Part shown: positions 44,933 to 53,559 of the stretch, piece by piece
How the letters are laid out: every line of letters begins with the position of its first letter
How positions within the stretch are numbered: position 1 is the first letter of the stretch
Source: DATCMU01 sp036563245
GTDB taxonomy: Bacteria > Pseudomonadota > Alphaproteobacteria > Rhizobiales > Devosiaceae
NCBI GenBank assembly: GCA_036563245.1
Contig: DATCMU010000044.1
Location: forward strand, 1-64,000
Length of the DNA stretch: 64,000 nt
Direction of reading: 5' to 3'
Made by a program: the position numbers and the translations under genes
The notes under the pieces: generated by a model
The model's input: the letters and a program-made list of their open reading frames with translations, nothing else
What the model was told of the DNA's origin: nothing
The model's database searches: none

Positions 44933-46183
44933 TCAGAAGTATTGCCTGAGCTGCATGTAGGCGGTGGTTGGCGGTTCGGCATAGGGCGCGCCGCCGCCGC
45001 TGACCGGCAATCCGCCGAATTCTGTGCCGGACGGCCCGACCGGCACCTGCACCCCGGCGATCAGGTTCAGATTGTCGTTGAGCGACCAGTTGGCCTCAGC
45101 CGCCAGATCGAGGCTTTTGTCATCGAGGTTGAGGATGACGCTGGGGGAGATGGTGAAGAGGGGTGTCCATTCCAGCGACAGGCCCGCGGCGAGGTAGTTG
45201 CGCGAGGTGTTGAACACCTGACCGCGCGACAGCCGGTCGACAAGATCGGCGGGCAAGGCGTCGAGAGCGCTGCCGTTGGCCGCACCGAAGCCATTGTGGA
45301 AATATTCTGCGAAGAGCGTCGCGTTGCGATCGAAAATTGTCGTGGCGCCGGAGATGTTGACGAGGCCCGAGGTGCGCAGCGTGCCGTCCGGCAGGAGCGT
45401 GGGGACGAGTTCCGCGTTCCAGACCGCGCCGCCCAGTGCGCCTGACAATCCCAGCCCGGCGGTCCAGTCGCCGTGGTCGCGGGCGAGGATGGCGGTGAGG
45501 CCGATATCGCCCAGAGTGCGGTGATAATGAAGGGCAAGGGTACTGGCGTCGAGGGTGACCTGTCCGCCGGGTGTTGCCCGGCGCGGCACGGCGATGGCCT
45601 GCAGGTCCGATCCGTCGTCGAACAGCATCTGCACATAGGCCATGTCGACCCCGGGCTTGTACTCGGTGTCGACGGTCTCGGGCGCGAACGGGTCGACCAG
45701 GTCCATGGGATGAAAGACGGTGCCAGCGCCCCAGGTGAGGGCCTGCCGGCCCACGCGGGCGACGAAATTCCCCGAGGAATAGCCAAGCGACAGGCGGTCG
45801 ATCTTTTGGGTGACCAGGGCGTGGTCGGTGTTGACGATGTCCTGGGTCAGGTCGAACAGGGTCGCTGGCGGTTTCGGCGGCATCAGGGCGGCAGTGTCCC
45901 TGGCGAGCTCGACGCCGCGCCCGACGTCGGCGGAAAGCCGGTAGGCGAACGAGAAATCCCAATTGTCCCAGCGCGGCTCATACATGATGCGCAGGTCGCC
46001 CAGCACATCATTGCGGTCTTCGGCACCGAGCGAGGCGTCAAGGCTGGTGGGGTCGGTGAAGGCGCCAAGGTCAGTCAGCTCGATCCGGCCGCGCAGGTCT
46101 CCGGCATGGGCGGAGGCTGTGAGAAGCGCCAGCGCGATGGCGGCGGCAGGGGCGGTTGCGAAACTACTGGGCCGCGTCGGCAT
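44933..46183 (-). CDS. Predicted outer-membrane beta-barrel protein of the export unit
   Basis: Protein of 416 residues with a cleavable signal peptide ending near SAHA-GD (about residue 27). Many alternating amphipathic strands follow, and a C-terminal aromatic residue (LRQYF) suits Bam-assembled barrels. The segment FVARVGRQALTWGAGTVFHPMDLVDPF resembles DUF1302/alginate-export-like porins, though the protein is shorter. No specific family can be assigned with confidence. It overlaps the ABC ATPase gene and is last in the five-gene unit, suggesting it is the outer-membrane part or acceptor of that transporter. Confidence 0.75.
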   Translation of the reverse strand: MPTRPSSFATAPAAAIALALLTASAHAGDLRGRIELTDLGAFTDPTSLDASLGAEDRNDVLGDLRIMYEPRWDNWDFSFAYRLSADVGRGVELARDTAALMPPKPPATLFDLTQDIVNTDHALVTQKIDRLSLGYSSGNFVARVGRQALTWGAGTVFHPMDLVDPFAPETVDTEYKPGVDMAYVQMLFDDGSDLQAIAVPRRATPGGQVTLDASTLALHYHRTLGDIGLTAILARDHGDWTAGLGLSGALGGAVWNAELVPTLLPDGTLRTSGLVNISGATTIFDRNATLFAEYFHNGFGAANGSALDALPADLVDRLSRGQVFNTSRNYLAAGLSLEWTPLFTISPSVILNLDDKSLDLAAEANWSLNDNLNLIAGVQVPVGPSGTEFGGLPVSGGGAPYAEPPTTAYMQLRQYF

Positions 46184-46871
46184 TTTCGTGCGCCTCGTCG
46201 CTGGTAATCCGTCCGTCGGTCATTTCGATATGGCGGCGCGAATGCGCCATGACCCGCGCATCATGGGTGCCGATCAGGAAGGTGATGCCGAGTGAGCGGT
46301 TGAGATCGGCCATGAGGCCCACCAGATCCTCGGCGGTTTTCGAATCGAGATTGGCGGTCGGCTCGTCGGCCAGCACGATGGCCGGGCGGGCGACGAGGGC
46401 GCGCGCGACGGCCACTCGCTGCTGCTGGCCGCCCGAGAGATAGGCGGGCCGGCGGGTTTCCATGCCCTCAAGCCCGACATCGCGCAGGGCGGCGTCGGCG
46501 CGTTTGCCCCGCTCTTCAGCCGGGACGCCGAGCAGTTGCAGGATGAATTCGACGTTCTCGCGGGCCGAAAGGACCGGGATGAGATTATAGGCCTGGAAGA
46601 CGAAGCCGATCTTGTGCAGCCGCATCTCGGTCAGGCGGTTCTTGTCGAGGCCCTTGAGGGAGGTTCCGTCGACACTCACCTCGCCAGAGCTTGGGCGATC
46701 GAGCCCGCCGATCATGTTGAGAAGCGTGGTCTTGCCCGATCCTGACGGGCCGGACAGGGTGGCGAAATCGCCCTTCTCGATATCGAGGTCGACCCCGTTG
46801 AGGGCGGGCACCTCGATGGCGCCGACGCGGTAGCGCTTCTCGACGCCGCGGCAGGACACGATGGGGCTCAT
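46164..46871 (-). CDS. ABC ATPase of LolD/MacB type
   Basis: Cytoplasmic ATPase of 235 residues with Walker A GPSGSGKTTLLNMIGGLD, the LolD/MacB hallmark FQAYNLIPVLSARENVE, signature YLSGGQQQRVAVARAL and Walker B VLADEPTANLD. It should pair with the two FtsX-type permeases upstream. AAAGGAG sits 10 bases before ATG 46871; an upstream extension to 47057 overlaps the permease gene and lacks family similarity. The 3' end overlaps the barrel gene by 20 bases. Confidence 0.92.
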   Translation of the reverse strand: MSPIVSCRGVEKRYRVGAIEVPALNGVDLDIEKGDFATLSGPSGSGKTTLLNMIGGLDRPSSGEVSVDGTSLKGLDKNRLTEMRLHKIGFVFQAYNLIPVLSARENVEFILQLLGVPAEERGKRADAALRDVGLEGMETRRPAYLSGGQQQRVAVARALVARPAIVLADEPTANLDSKTAEDLVGLMADLNRSLGITFLIGTHDARVMAHSRRHIEMTDGRITSDEAHENADAAQ

Positions 46872-46887
46872 CGTTGGCGCTCCTTTC

Positions 46888-48114
46888 TCAGCTGACATAA
46901 TGCATGGCCTCCACCGGATTGGCACGCGCCGCCTTTCGGGCGGGCCATAGGGCAACGGCGACACCGAGCACCCAGACCAGCGCGGACATCTCGACGAAGC
47001 GTAGAGGCGCGATGGCGGGGTAAAGGACACGTCCGGCGCCGAAGAATTCTGCGCCACGGGCGAGGAAACCCAGGTCGACGCCGTTGTGGAACAACGCGAT
47101 GGTCGCCGCCGAGGCGATCATTCCGATGATGACGCCGATGCCGATCAGAAGTGCGGATTCAAGGCTGACCTGGGCAAGGATCAGGCGCGGCCGCATGCCA
47201 AGCGCCTGCAAGAGGCCGAATTCGTGCGTGCGTTCGAACACCGCCATGAGCTGGGTGTTGACGATGCCGATGGCCATGAGCACGAACATGATCCACAGCC
47301 AGATGTAGACGAAGGCGTGCATGAAACCGTCCATGGCCGCAGCGAGGGGCGACAGTTGCATCCATGACCGCACGTCGAGCCCGGGCGCGGCGGCGGAAAT
47401 CGTCCTCAGCGTCGACGCAAGGTCACTGTCGGAAGCTACGTGCAGGCTGATCTCTGAAATGCGGTCGCCGAGGCCGAGCATTTCTTGCGCCGTGGCGATG
47501 CCGGTGAAGGCGTACTGGTCTTCGATTTCCTGGTTGCCGGCATAGACCCCAACTACGTTGAAGCTCTGCTGCGCGAGGCTGCCGTCGACCGATTGCGCCA
47601 TGATGATGACGCGCTTGCCCACGCGAGTCTTCAAGCGTTCGGCCAGGTGCCGGCCGAGAACGATGCCTGAATCGGAGGGTGTGGACAGATACGCGCCGCC
47701 GGCGATCTGCCTGGGGATCGAGGAGAGGGCGCGTTCGGAGTTCGGATCGGCGCCGATCAGGGTGAGGGGCAGGGTCTTGTATTCGCTCTGCACGACCGCC
47801 GGCACCCGGACGCGCGCCGCTGAGGCGTCGATCGCGGGTTGGGCGAGGGCCTGCGACAAGGCCTGGTCGGGCGGCGGCATGGTGTGCGAGACGGTGGGAT
47901 CGTCGAGATAGCCCTGGGCGTGGATCTGGGCGCTGCCGGTCAGAAGGTTGAGCGTGGTGTCGCGGCTCGATTGCGCCCAGGCCTCGAGGATCGCGGCAAA
48001 GCACAGGATGGAATAAAGGCCGACGGCGACGACGACGAGCGTGATCGCGGTGCGGCGCGGATAGCGCCAGAGATTGCGCCAGGCAAGCGGCATGAGCAGC
48101 GCAAGCGCGTTCAT
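46888..48114 (-). CDS. FtsX/LolCE-type ABC permease, first copy
   Basis: Permease of 408 residues. An N-terminal WRNLWRYPRRTAITLVVVAVG membrane segment is followed by a large periplasmic domain (about residues 45-270) and three C-terminal membrane segments with FERTHEFGLLQALGMRP, the FtsX-domain coupling motif. This four-segment plan matches MacB/LolCE-type mechanotransmission permeases. ATG 48114 overlaps the stop of the other permease (48111). Confidence 0.88.
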   Translation of the reverse strand: MNALALLMPLAWRNLWRYPRRTAITLVVVAVGLYSILCFAAILEAWAQSSRDTTLNLLTGSAQIHAQGYLDDPTVSHTMPPPDQALSQALAQPAIDASAARVRVPAVVQSEYKTLPLTLIGADPNSERALSSIPRQIAGGAYLSTPSDSGIVLGRHLAERLKTRVGKRVIIMAQSVDGSLAQQSFNVVGVYAGNQEIEDQYAFTGIATAQEMLGLGDRISEISLHVASDSDLASTLRTISAAAPGLDVRSWMQLSPLAAAMDGFMHAFVYIWLWIMFVLMAIGIVNTQLMAVFERTHEFGLLQALGMRPRLILAQVSLESALLIGIGVIIGMIASAATIALFHNGVDLGFLARGAEFFGAGRVLYPAIAPLRFVEMSALVWVLGVAVALWPARKAARANPVEAMHYVS

Positions 48115-49334
48115 CCGGCGGCTCCCATGGCTGCGACGGGTTCGAGCTTGCGGATGCGCCGTGCGGGAATGACGCCGGCAATGGCGACCGCCAGCACGAT
48201 AACTGCCGGCCCGGCAAGGGCGCTGGTCAGGCTCAGGGTGGGATAGAGCCGGCCGGGCAGGCCCCATTGGGCGAAAAGGTCCTCGACGCCGCCAAAGCTC
48301 ATGCCGTGGATCTGGAACCACAGGGCGATGCCGCCGCCGATCAGGATGCCGATCAGATTGCCGAGCACGGCAAGAAAAACCAGTTCGAACCAGAGCATGC
48401 GTCCGATCAGGCCCGAGCGCATGCCGATGGCGAGCAGCATGCCGAATTCGCGGGTGCGTTCGAGGACCGACATCAGGAGCGTGTTGAGGATGATGAACAC
48501 CACCACCACGACAAGACTGACATACCAGAGCATGGAGGTGGAAAAATCGAGGGTGATCGCCTGTTTCAGCGCCGGTTGCAGCGCCCCCCAGTCCTCGACG
48601 GCAAGGTTCTTGCCCTCAAGCGCCTTGCGCAGCGCGGGTAGCGCGTTCTGCACCGAAGGAAGGGATGGCCCGGCAAGGGCGATCACGTTGGCCCGGTCGC
48701 CGAGTGCGAAGGTCTCCTGGAAGCGCGACAGCGGCATTTCGGCGATCTGGCGGTCGAGGTCCGCCATCCCGGTGTGGAAGATGCCGGCAAGGGTGAGGAC
48801 GTCGGCGGCGACGGTTCCGTCGACGGCCGAACCGAGCAGGGTGACCTTGTCGCCCAGCTTGAGCTTGAGGTTGCGCGCGAGCGCGTCGCCGAGGACGATG
48901 CTGTCGGTGTCGCCATTCTCAAGGTATCGGCCCTGTTTGACAGTCGTGGCGAGGGTCGAGATCTTTTGCTCGCTGGCCGGATCGACACCGACAATGGCCG
49001 ATCCATAGCTGAGGTCGCCGTTTGCGAGGATGACGAAGCTCGTCGCCCGGGGGGCGGCGGCGGTGATCCCGGGTATGCCTGTGGCAGCCTTGGTGATCGC
49101 GCCTGTGTCGGCGATGGTCTTGCGGATGTCGGGGTCGTCGGCATAGCCGTGGGGCTGGACCTGGGCGAAGCCGTCGAACAGGCGCAGGGCGTTCGCTTCC
49201 ATGGTGTCATAGACGCCAAGCTGGAAGGACAGCATGAACACCAGCAGCATGGCAGCGAAGGCCATGCTGAGCAGGCTCAGCCCGGTGCGCATGGGCTGCC
49301 GCCAGAGGTTCCGCCAGGCCATTGCGACGAGCAT
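48111..49334 (-). CDS. FtsX/LolCE-type ABC permease, second copy
   Basis: Permease of 407 residues with the same plan as its neighbour: AWRNLWRQPMRTGLSLLSMAFA, a periplasmic domain, and LERTREFGMLLAIGMRSGLIGRM in the C-terminal FtsX domain. The two are homologous but clearly diverged, suggesting a heterodimer as in LolCE. ATG 49334 begins five bases after the LolA-like gene ends. Confidence 0.88.
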   Translation of the reverse strand: MLVAMAWRNLWRQPMRTGLSLLSMAFAAMLLVFMLSFQLGVYDTMEANALRLFDGFAQVQPHGYADDPDIRKTIADTGAITKAATGIPGITAAAPRATSFVILANGDLSYGSAIVGVDPASEQKISTLATTVKQGRYLENGDTDSIVLGDALARNLKLKLGDKVTLLGSAVDGTVAADVLTLAGIFHTGMADLDRQIAEMPLSRFQETFALGDRANVIALAGPSLPSVQNALPALRKALEGKNLAVEDWGALQPALKQAITLDFSTSMLWYVSLVVVVVFIILNTLLMSVLERTREFGMLLAIGMRSGLIGRMLWFELVFLAVLGNLIGILIGGGIALWFQIHGMSFGGVEDLFAQWGLPGRLYPTLSLTSALAGPAVIVLAVAIAGVIPARRIRKLEPVAAMGAAG

Positions 49335-49339
49335 GGCGA

Positions 49340-50110
49340 TCAGTCCCGGGGGTTCTGCAGGTTGGAAAGGGTGAAGAGGTAACCTGGCAGCGACTGGTTG
49401 AATGTCGCGTCGGTGGTGGTGATGCGCGTCCACTGGCCGGGGTTGGCGGCCGGCGTCATGGTCAGGACCAGCGGATAGACCCGGCCGCCGATGGTGCCCA
49501 CCTTGTCGGTCGTCATGGTGCGCACGGGCTTGAAATCCTGGTCGAAGAAGGTCTCCTCAAGGAACACCCCGTCGTCGCGCACCTTGGCCTGCTGCTTGCC
49601 CCAGACGACCGGTGCGCCGGGTTTGGGCGTGGCGTCGATCGTGTAGACCGTGTGGCCGCCCGATTGCGCGGTGCCCACTATCTTGTGGGTATACTCGGTT
49701 AAAAGATCCTCGGCCTTGGACAGGTCGTTATAGGAGAAATCCGAGCCCATCCAGGATTGCGCCATCATCGAGGCGGGCAGCTTGACCACCTGGTTGAGCT
49801 TTGGATTGAATATCCAGGTCTGGTTGCCCAGCTTCAGGGTCGCGTTGCCGGCATCCTTGGCCGGAGCGGTGAAGCGCACCAGCGCCTTGTCCTCGCCTTC
49901 CGTCCAGCCCTTCATGGTCAGGTGCCGCTCCCAGGCTGGGCGGTGGATGGTCATCTCGACCGTGGTTTCTGAGGTATTGGCGCGCCAGTTGTCGAAGGCG
50001 GCCTTGATCAGCGCGGACGCATCGGCCGCGCGCGCGGCTGAACTGGCGGACAGGGCAGCAATCACGGCAATGGCTGCAATGGAAATCGGACGGGAAATAC
50101 GGTGGCGCAT
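49340..50110 (-). CDS. Periplasmic LolA-like (outer-membrane lipoprotein-sorting family) protein
   Basis: Protein of 256 residues with a signal peptide ending near ARA-AD (about residue 30). It matches the COG2834-type plan: WRANTSETTVEMTIHRPAWERHLTMKGWTEG, then WIFNPKLNQVVKLP and MAQSWMGSDFSYNDL. These LolA/LolB-fold proteins bind lipid or acyl chains in the periplasm. GGAGG is about 8 bases before ATG 50110. It is first in the five-gene unit, so it probably accepts a lipophilic cargo from the ABC transporter and passes it to the barrel. Confidence 0.85.
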   Translation of the reverse strand: MRHRISRPISIAAIAVIAALSASSAARAADASALIKAAFDNWRANTSETTVEMTIHRPAWERHLTMKGWTEGEDKALVRFTAPAKDAGNATLKLGNQTWIFNPKLNQVVKLPASMMAQSWMGSDFSYNDLSKAEDLLTEYTHKIVGTAQSGGHTVYTIDATPKPGAPVVWGKQQAKVRDDGVFLEETFFDQDFKPVRTMTTDKVGTIGGRVYPLVLTMTPAANPGQWTRITTTDATFNQSLPGYLFTLSNLQNPRD

Positions 50111-50232
50111 GAAAGCCTCCGGCTTTGCGGGCGGACGAGCGAACCCCGGCATCAGCGCGCACCCGTCCCGTGATCGAAATCATTTGCGGCCCCGACCTTG
50201 CCGGGAGTCCGAAAATGCTGTACTTCATGTGT

Positions 50233-50263
50233 GTACCAACCGGTCCACAATGCTGGTTTGTAC
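50233..50263. promoter_or_regulatory. Candidate TetR operator (31-bp dyad)
   Basis: GTACCAACCGG (50233-50243) and CTGGTTTGTAC (50253-50263) are inverted arms matching at 9 of 11 positions across a nine-base spacer. The dyad lies between the divergent TetR and LolA-like genes, ending 15 bases before the TetR ATG, where both promoters should be. Confidence 0.55.
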
Positions 50264-50277
50264 TCTTTGGTCCTGCT

Positions 50278-50910
50278 ATGGTCAAGCCCATGAGTCGGAA
50301 GCGTTTTGAAAATCTCGATCCCGATCGCCAGCAGCGCCTGTTCGAAAGCGCCGCGGACGAGTTCGGCGCGCATGGCTACGAGGCGGCCTCGCTCAATCGC
50401 ATTCTCGAGAATTCGGGGATGAGCAAGAGCTCGCTCTATTACTATTTCGACGACAAGGCGGACCTGTTCACCTCGATGGTGGAGCGCTCGATTGCCTTTG
50501 TGTTCCGGGAGATCGGCGGCTTCGATCTTCAAAGCCTGACCGCCGAGAACTATTGGGACCAACTCGAAGCACTCTATCGCCGTGCCATTGCGCTCATGAG
50601 CCGGAATGCCTGGTATGTGAAACTGGGCCGGATGTTCTACCGGCTTCGTGGCAACCCAAAGGACCTGAAGGCCACGGGCCGAGCCTTCGAAAGCGCCCGA
50701 CGCTGGGTGGTGCAGTTCATACGGCGCGGGCAGGAACTGGGCGTGGTGAGGACCGACCTGCCCGAGACACTGGTCATCGATGCGGTGATGGGGATCGGGG
50801 AGGCGCTCGACCATTGGGTGGTGGCGCATTGGGACGAACTGGAAGCCGATGAGCGGCTGCAGTCGGCCAGCGACCAGATCGATCTGTTCAAGCGGCTGTT
50901 GTCGCCGTAA
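50278..50910 (+). CDS. TetR-family regulator of the export unit
   Basis: DNA-binding repressor of 210 residues. The N-terminal helix-turn-helix is AADEFGAHGYEAASLNRILE followed by GMSKSSLYYYFDDKADLF (about residues 25-70). The C-terminal ligand domain is not assignable. It is divergent from the LolA-like gene with a dyad between, so it likely autoregulates and controls the export operon. ATG 50278 and ATG 50290 are both possible; neither has a clear ribosome site, so a leaderless or short-leader message is possible. Confidence 0.85.
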   Translation: MVKPMSRKRFENLDPDRQQRLFESAADEFGAHGYEAASLNRILENSGMSKSSLYYYFDDKADLFTSMVERSIAFVFREIGGFDLQSLTAENYWDQLEALYRRAIALMSRNAWYVKLGRMFYRLRGNPKDLKATGRAFESARRWVVQFIRRGQELGVVRTDLPETLVIDAVMGIGEALDHWVVAHWDELEADERLQSASDQIDLFKRLLSP

Positions 50911-51027
50911 GGGCAGGCGCTCGGCTGTCTGCGCCAGGTCAGGGTCCCAGGGGGCGCTCCGCCTTCACCCCACCCTGCCGCTGCGCTGCGTCCAACTTAT
51001 GGGGCGACCTTCGTGGTCCGTGCGGCC

Positions 51028-51480
51028 TCAGTCGGCTAATTCGCCAGCGATGCGCGCGACGAGTGCGTCAACGGCGGTGGCGACCTCGGCGGACGGGGCG
51101 GCGCCGGTCTCGAACGCCTTGCCCTCAATGGCGTAGACAATGCATTCGGGCGGCAGCGTGCCAAGAGTGCGGGCCAGTTCGACGGCCTCGGCCAGGCCAA
51201 ACCCATGGGTGGAAAGCCCGAACGCCGCCTCCGGCAGGGGTGCGCGGACGACGTCGAACATCTTGATCGTACCCGGCGGCGCCCCCGAGACGGAGGCATC
51301 GACCAGAAAGACCTTTGCCGCGCCGTCCAGAAGTTCGAGGATCCGCGTCGCTTCGCCGTCGGTTTCACGGATCGTCACATGTGGTACCGCCATGGCACTG
51401 AGGCGTTGCGCCACGAGGCGTCCGGCGGCGTCGTCGCCACGGTCGGGATTGCCGATCCCGATGATGAGGGCTTGCGGCAA
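51028..51480 (-). CDS. Hydrogenase maturation endopeptidase
   Basis: Protease of 150 residues that trims the C-terminal tail of the hydrogenase large subunit after nickel insertion. The family start IIGIGNPDRGDDAAG provides the nickel-recognition Glu/Asp region, and FLVDASVSGAPPGTI and THGFGLAEAVELA follow. It is the last gene of the hydrogenase operon, seven bases after its substrate gene. Convergent with the TetR gene across a 117-base gap with nothing recognisable in it. Confidence 0.9.
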   Translation of the reverse strand: MPQALIIGIGNPDRGDDAAGRLVAQRLSAMAVPHVTIRETDGEATRILELLDGAAKVFLVDASVSGAPPGTIKMFDVVRAPLPEAAFGLSTHGFGLAEAVELARTLGTLPPECIVYAIEGKAFETGAAPSAEVATAVDALVARIAGELAD

Positions 51481-51487
51481 GTTCAGG

Positions 51488-52789
51488 CTATCCCCGGTCG
51501 ATTTCGAGCTTGAGGAAGTGCGTGGCGCAGGAAATGCAGGGGTCGTAATTGCGGATCGTCTGCTCGCAGCGATGCTGCAACTCGATTTCGGGCAGGTCGA
51601 GCATGTCGCCGACGAAACTCATCAAATCCTCTTCCATCGAGGCCTGGTTCTGCGATGTCGGCGGCACGATATTGGCCTCGGCAATGGTGCCGTCGGCCTC
51701 CAGCCGGTAACGGTGATAAAGCAGTCCGCGCGGTGCCTCGGTGGCACCGAAGCCAATTCCGGCCTTTACTTCATAGTCGACATGGGGGGCTTCGGGTTCC
51801 TCGTATGCGTCGATGATGCGCACCGCCTCGTCGAATGCGTAGAGCGTTTCGACCGCCCGGACGACGATCGAGCGATAGGGATTGCGGATTTCGCGCCCAA
51901 GCCCGGCCGTTTTCGCCGCATCGCGCGCCCGCTCCGATAATTGTTCGAAATTGAGGTTGTAGCGGGCAAGCGGGCCGCAGAGATAGGAGCGCCCGTCGAG
52001 CATGTGCGCCTGCAGCGCGTTCGAGTAGGGCACATGGCTTTCCGCGAAGTGTCGGGCGTAGTCGGAAGGGGGAATATCGAGCCCGGTGTTGGAGATGATG
52101 TTGCCCTCGTTGAACGGGTACTCGTCGGGGTGCCGCAAGGCGACGAAGACGTAGTCGCGCTCGTGGTCGGGAAAATCGAATTTCGACACCCATTCGACGA
52201 GCGCGCCCGCCTTGTCGCGGGCCACGACCAACCGCTCGCACAGCGGGGCCAAATCGCGCTTGCGCGGCACCTTGTAGAATCCGCCCACGCGCACGTTGAT
52301 GGGGTGGATTTCGCGGCCACCGACAAAGGTCATGATCTCGTTGCCGGCCTTTTTCAGATCGAGGGCAAGCTGGACCTCCGCGGGATGGTCCTTCGCCATC
52401 TCGATGCCGCCCGCATAGCCGAGGAAATCGGGCGCGTGCAGCATGGCGAGATGCAGCACGTGGCTTTCGATCCACTCTCCGCAATAGAGCAGGCGGCGCA
52501 GGGCGCGCAGCTGACCTTCGACCTTGACCCCGAACACGTTCTCCATGGCGTGCACGGAACTCATCTGGTAGGCGACCGGACAGATGCCACAGATGCGCGC
52601 CGTGATGTCGGGCGCTTCGGAATAGGCGCGTCCGCGCAGCATCGCCTCGAAGAAGCGGGGGGGCTCGAAGATGCGCAGTTCGGCACGTTCGACCTTGTTG
52701 TTGCGCACAACGACCTTGAAAGCGCCCTCTCCCTCGACGCGGGCCAGAAGGTCGACCTTGATGGTCTTTTTGCCGCTCTTGTCAGTCAT
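51488..52789 (-). CDS. NiFe hydrogenase large (alpha) subunit, group 3b type
   Basis: Catalytic subunit of 433 residues. The N-terminal nickel motif is RICGICP (Cys67, Cys70) and the C-terminal one DPCISCATH (Cys418, Cys421), followed by a nine-residue tail FLKLEIDRG that the protease would remove after His424. No Tat partner or membrane anchor is encoded, and the operon content fits soluble NADP-linked bidirectional (sulfhydrogenase-like) enzymes. ATG 52789 overlaps the small-subunit gene end. Confidence 0.93.
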   Translation of the reverse strand: MTDKSGKKTIKVDLLARVEGEGAFKVVVRNNKVERAELRIFEPPRFFEAMLRGRAYSEAPDITARICGICPVAYQMSSVHAMENVFGVKVEGQLRALRRLLYCGEWIESHVLHLAMLHAPDFLGYAGGIEMAKDHPAEVQLALDLKKAGNEIMTFVGGREIHPINVRVGGFYKVPRKRDLAPLCERLVVARDKAGALVEWVSKFDFPDHERDYVFVALRHPDEYPFNEGNIISNTGLDIPPSDYARHFAESHVPYSNALQAHMLDGRSYLCGPLARYNLNFEQLSERARDAAKTAGLGREIRNPYRSIVVRAVETLYAFDEAVRIIDAYEEPEAPHVDYEVKAGIGFGATEAPRGLLYHRYRLEADGTIAEANIVPPTSQNQASMEEDLMSFVGDMLDLPEIELQHRCEQTIRNYDPCISCATHFLKLEIDRG

Positions 52790-53558
52790 GGCGTGAACTT
52801 TCGTCCCGGAAGGCGGGCGCGTTGGCATTGAAGGTGCGGTAGAGGCGCTTCTGGTCGCGCGCGCTCACGCCAAGTTCGCCCAGGCGATTGGAAAGAGATG
52901 CCGGATTCGGCGTTTCCTTCGGGCCATAGCACCCGTAGCATCCGCGGTCGAAGGACGGGCACAGCGCGCCACAGCCGGCATGGGTGACCGGGCCGAGGCA
53001 AGGCGTGCCGTGGGCGACCATGACGCAGACATTGCCCTTGAGCTTGCACTCGATGCAGGTCGAATGCGGTGGCGTTGCGGGTCTGCGCCCGGCAAGGAAG
53101 GCCGAGATCACCTCGATCAACTGGTGCTTGGAGATCGGGCAACCGCGCAGTTCGAAATCGACCGGCACGTGGTCGGCGATGGGCGTGGAGGTGGCAAGGG
53201 TCGAGATATAGTCGGGCCGCGCGTAGACAATCGACGTGAACTGCTTGACGTCGGCGAAGTTGCGTAGCGCCTGGATGCCGCCGGACGTGGCGCAGGCGCC
53301 GATGGTGACAAGGAATTTCGACCGCCGGCGGATGTCGTGGATGCGCTCGGCATCGTGCGGGGTGGTGATGGAACCCTCCACCAGGGTCAGGTCGTAGCGG
53401 CCCTTGTCGTCGGAACGGGTCGCTTCGGGAAAGAACGCGATGTCGATGGCGCCAGCGACCGCGAGCAGTTCATCCTCGCAATCGAGCAGGGTCAGCTGGC
53501 AGCCGTCGCAGGACGAAAACTTGAAGACCGCAAGCCTTGGTTTTTTCGCTTCAGCCAT
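52782..53558 (-). CDS. NiFe hydrogenase small (delta) subunit
   Basis: Iron-sulfur subunit of 258 residues. The proximal-cluster ligands begin with SSCDGCQLTLLD (Cys17, Cys20), continue with GACATSGG and end in the cysteine-rich C-terminal segment CIECKLKGNVC, GPVTHAGCGALCPSFDRGCYGC. There is no Tat signal, so the enzyme is cytoplasmic. ATG 53558 is chosen; sequence upstream in frame overlaps the reductase gene and does not fit the family. Confidence 0.93.
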   Translation of the reverse strand: MAEAKKPRLAVFKFSSCDGCQLTLLDCEDELLAVAGAIDIAFFPEATRSDDKGRYDLTLVEGSITTPHDAERIHDIRRRSKFLVTIGACATSGGIQALRNFADVKQFTSIVYARPDYISTLATSTPIADHVPVDFELRGCPISKHQLIEVISAFLAGRRPATPPHSTCIECKLKGNVCVMVAHGTPCLGPVTHAGCGALCPSFDRGCYGCYGPKETPNPASLSNRLGELGVSARDQKRLYRTFNANAPAFRDESSRHD

Positions 53559-53559
53559 C

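Noticed and set aside
51488..53558. Membrane-bound uptake (group 1) hydrogenase
   Set aside because: Small subunit has no Tat signal, no cytochrome b subunit is encoded, and FAD and ferredoxin-like subunits are present instead.
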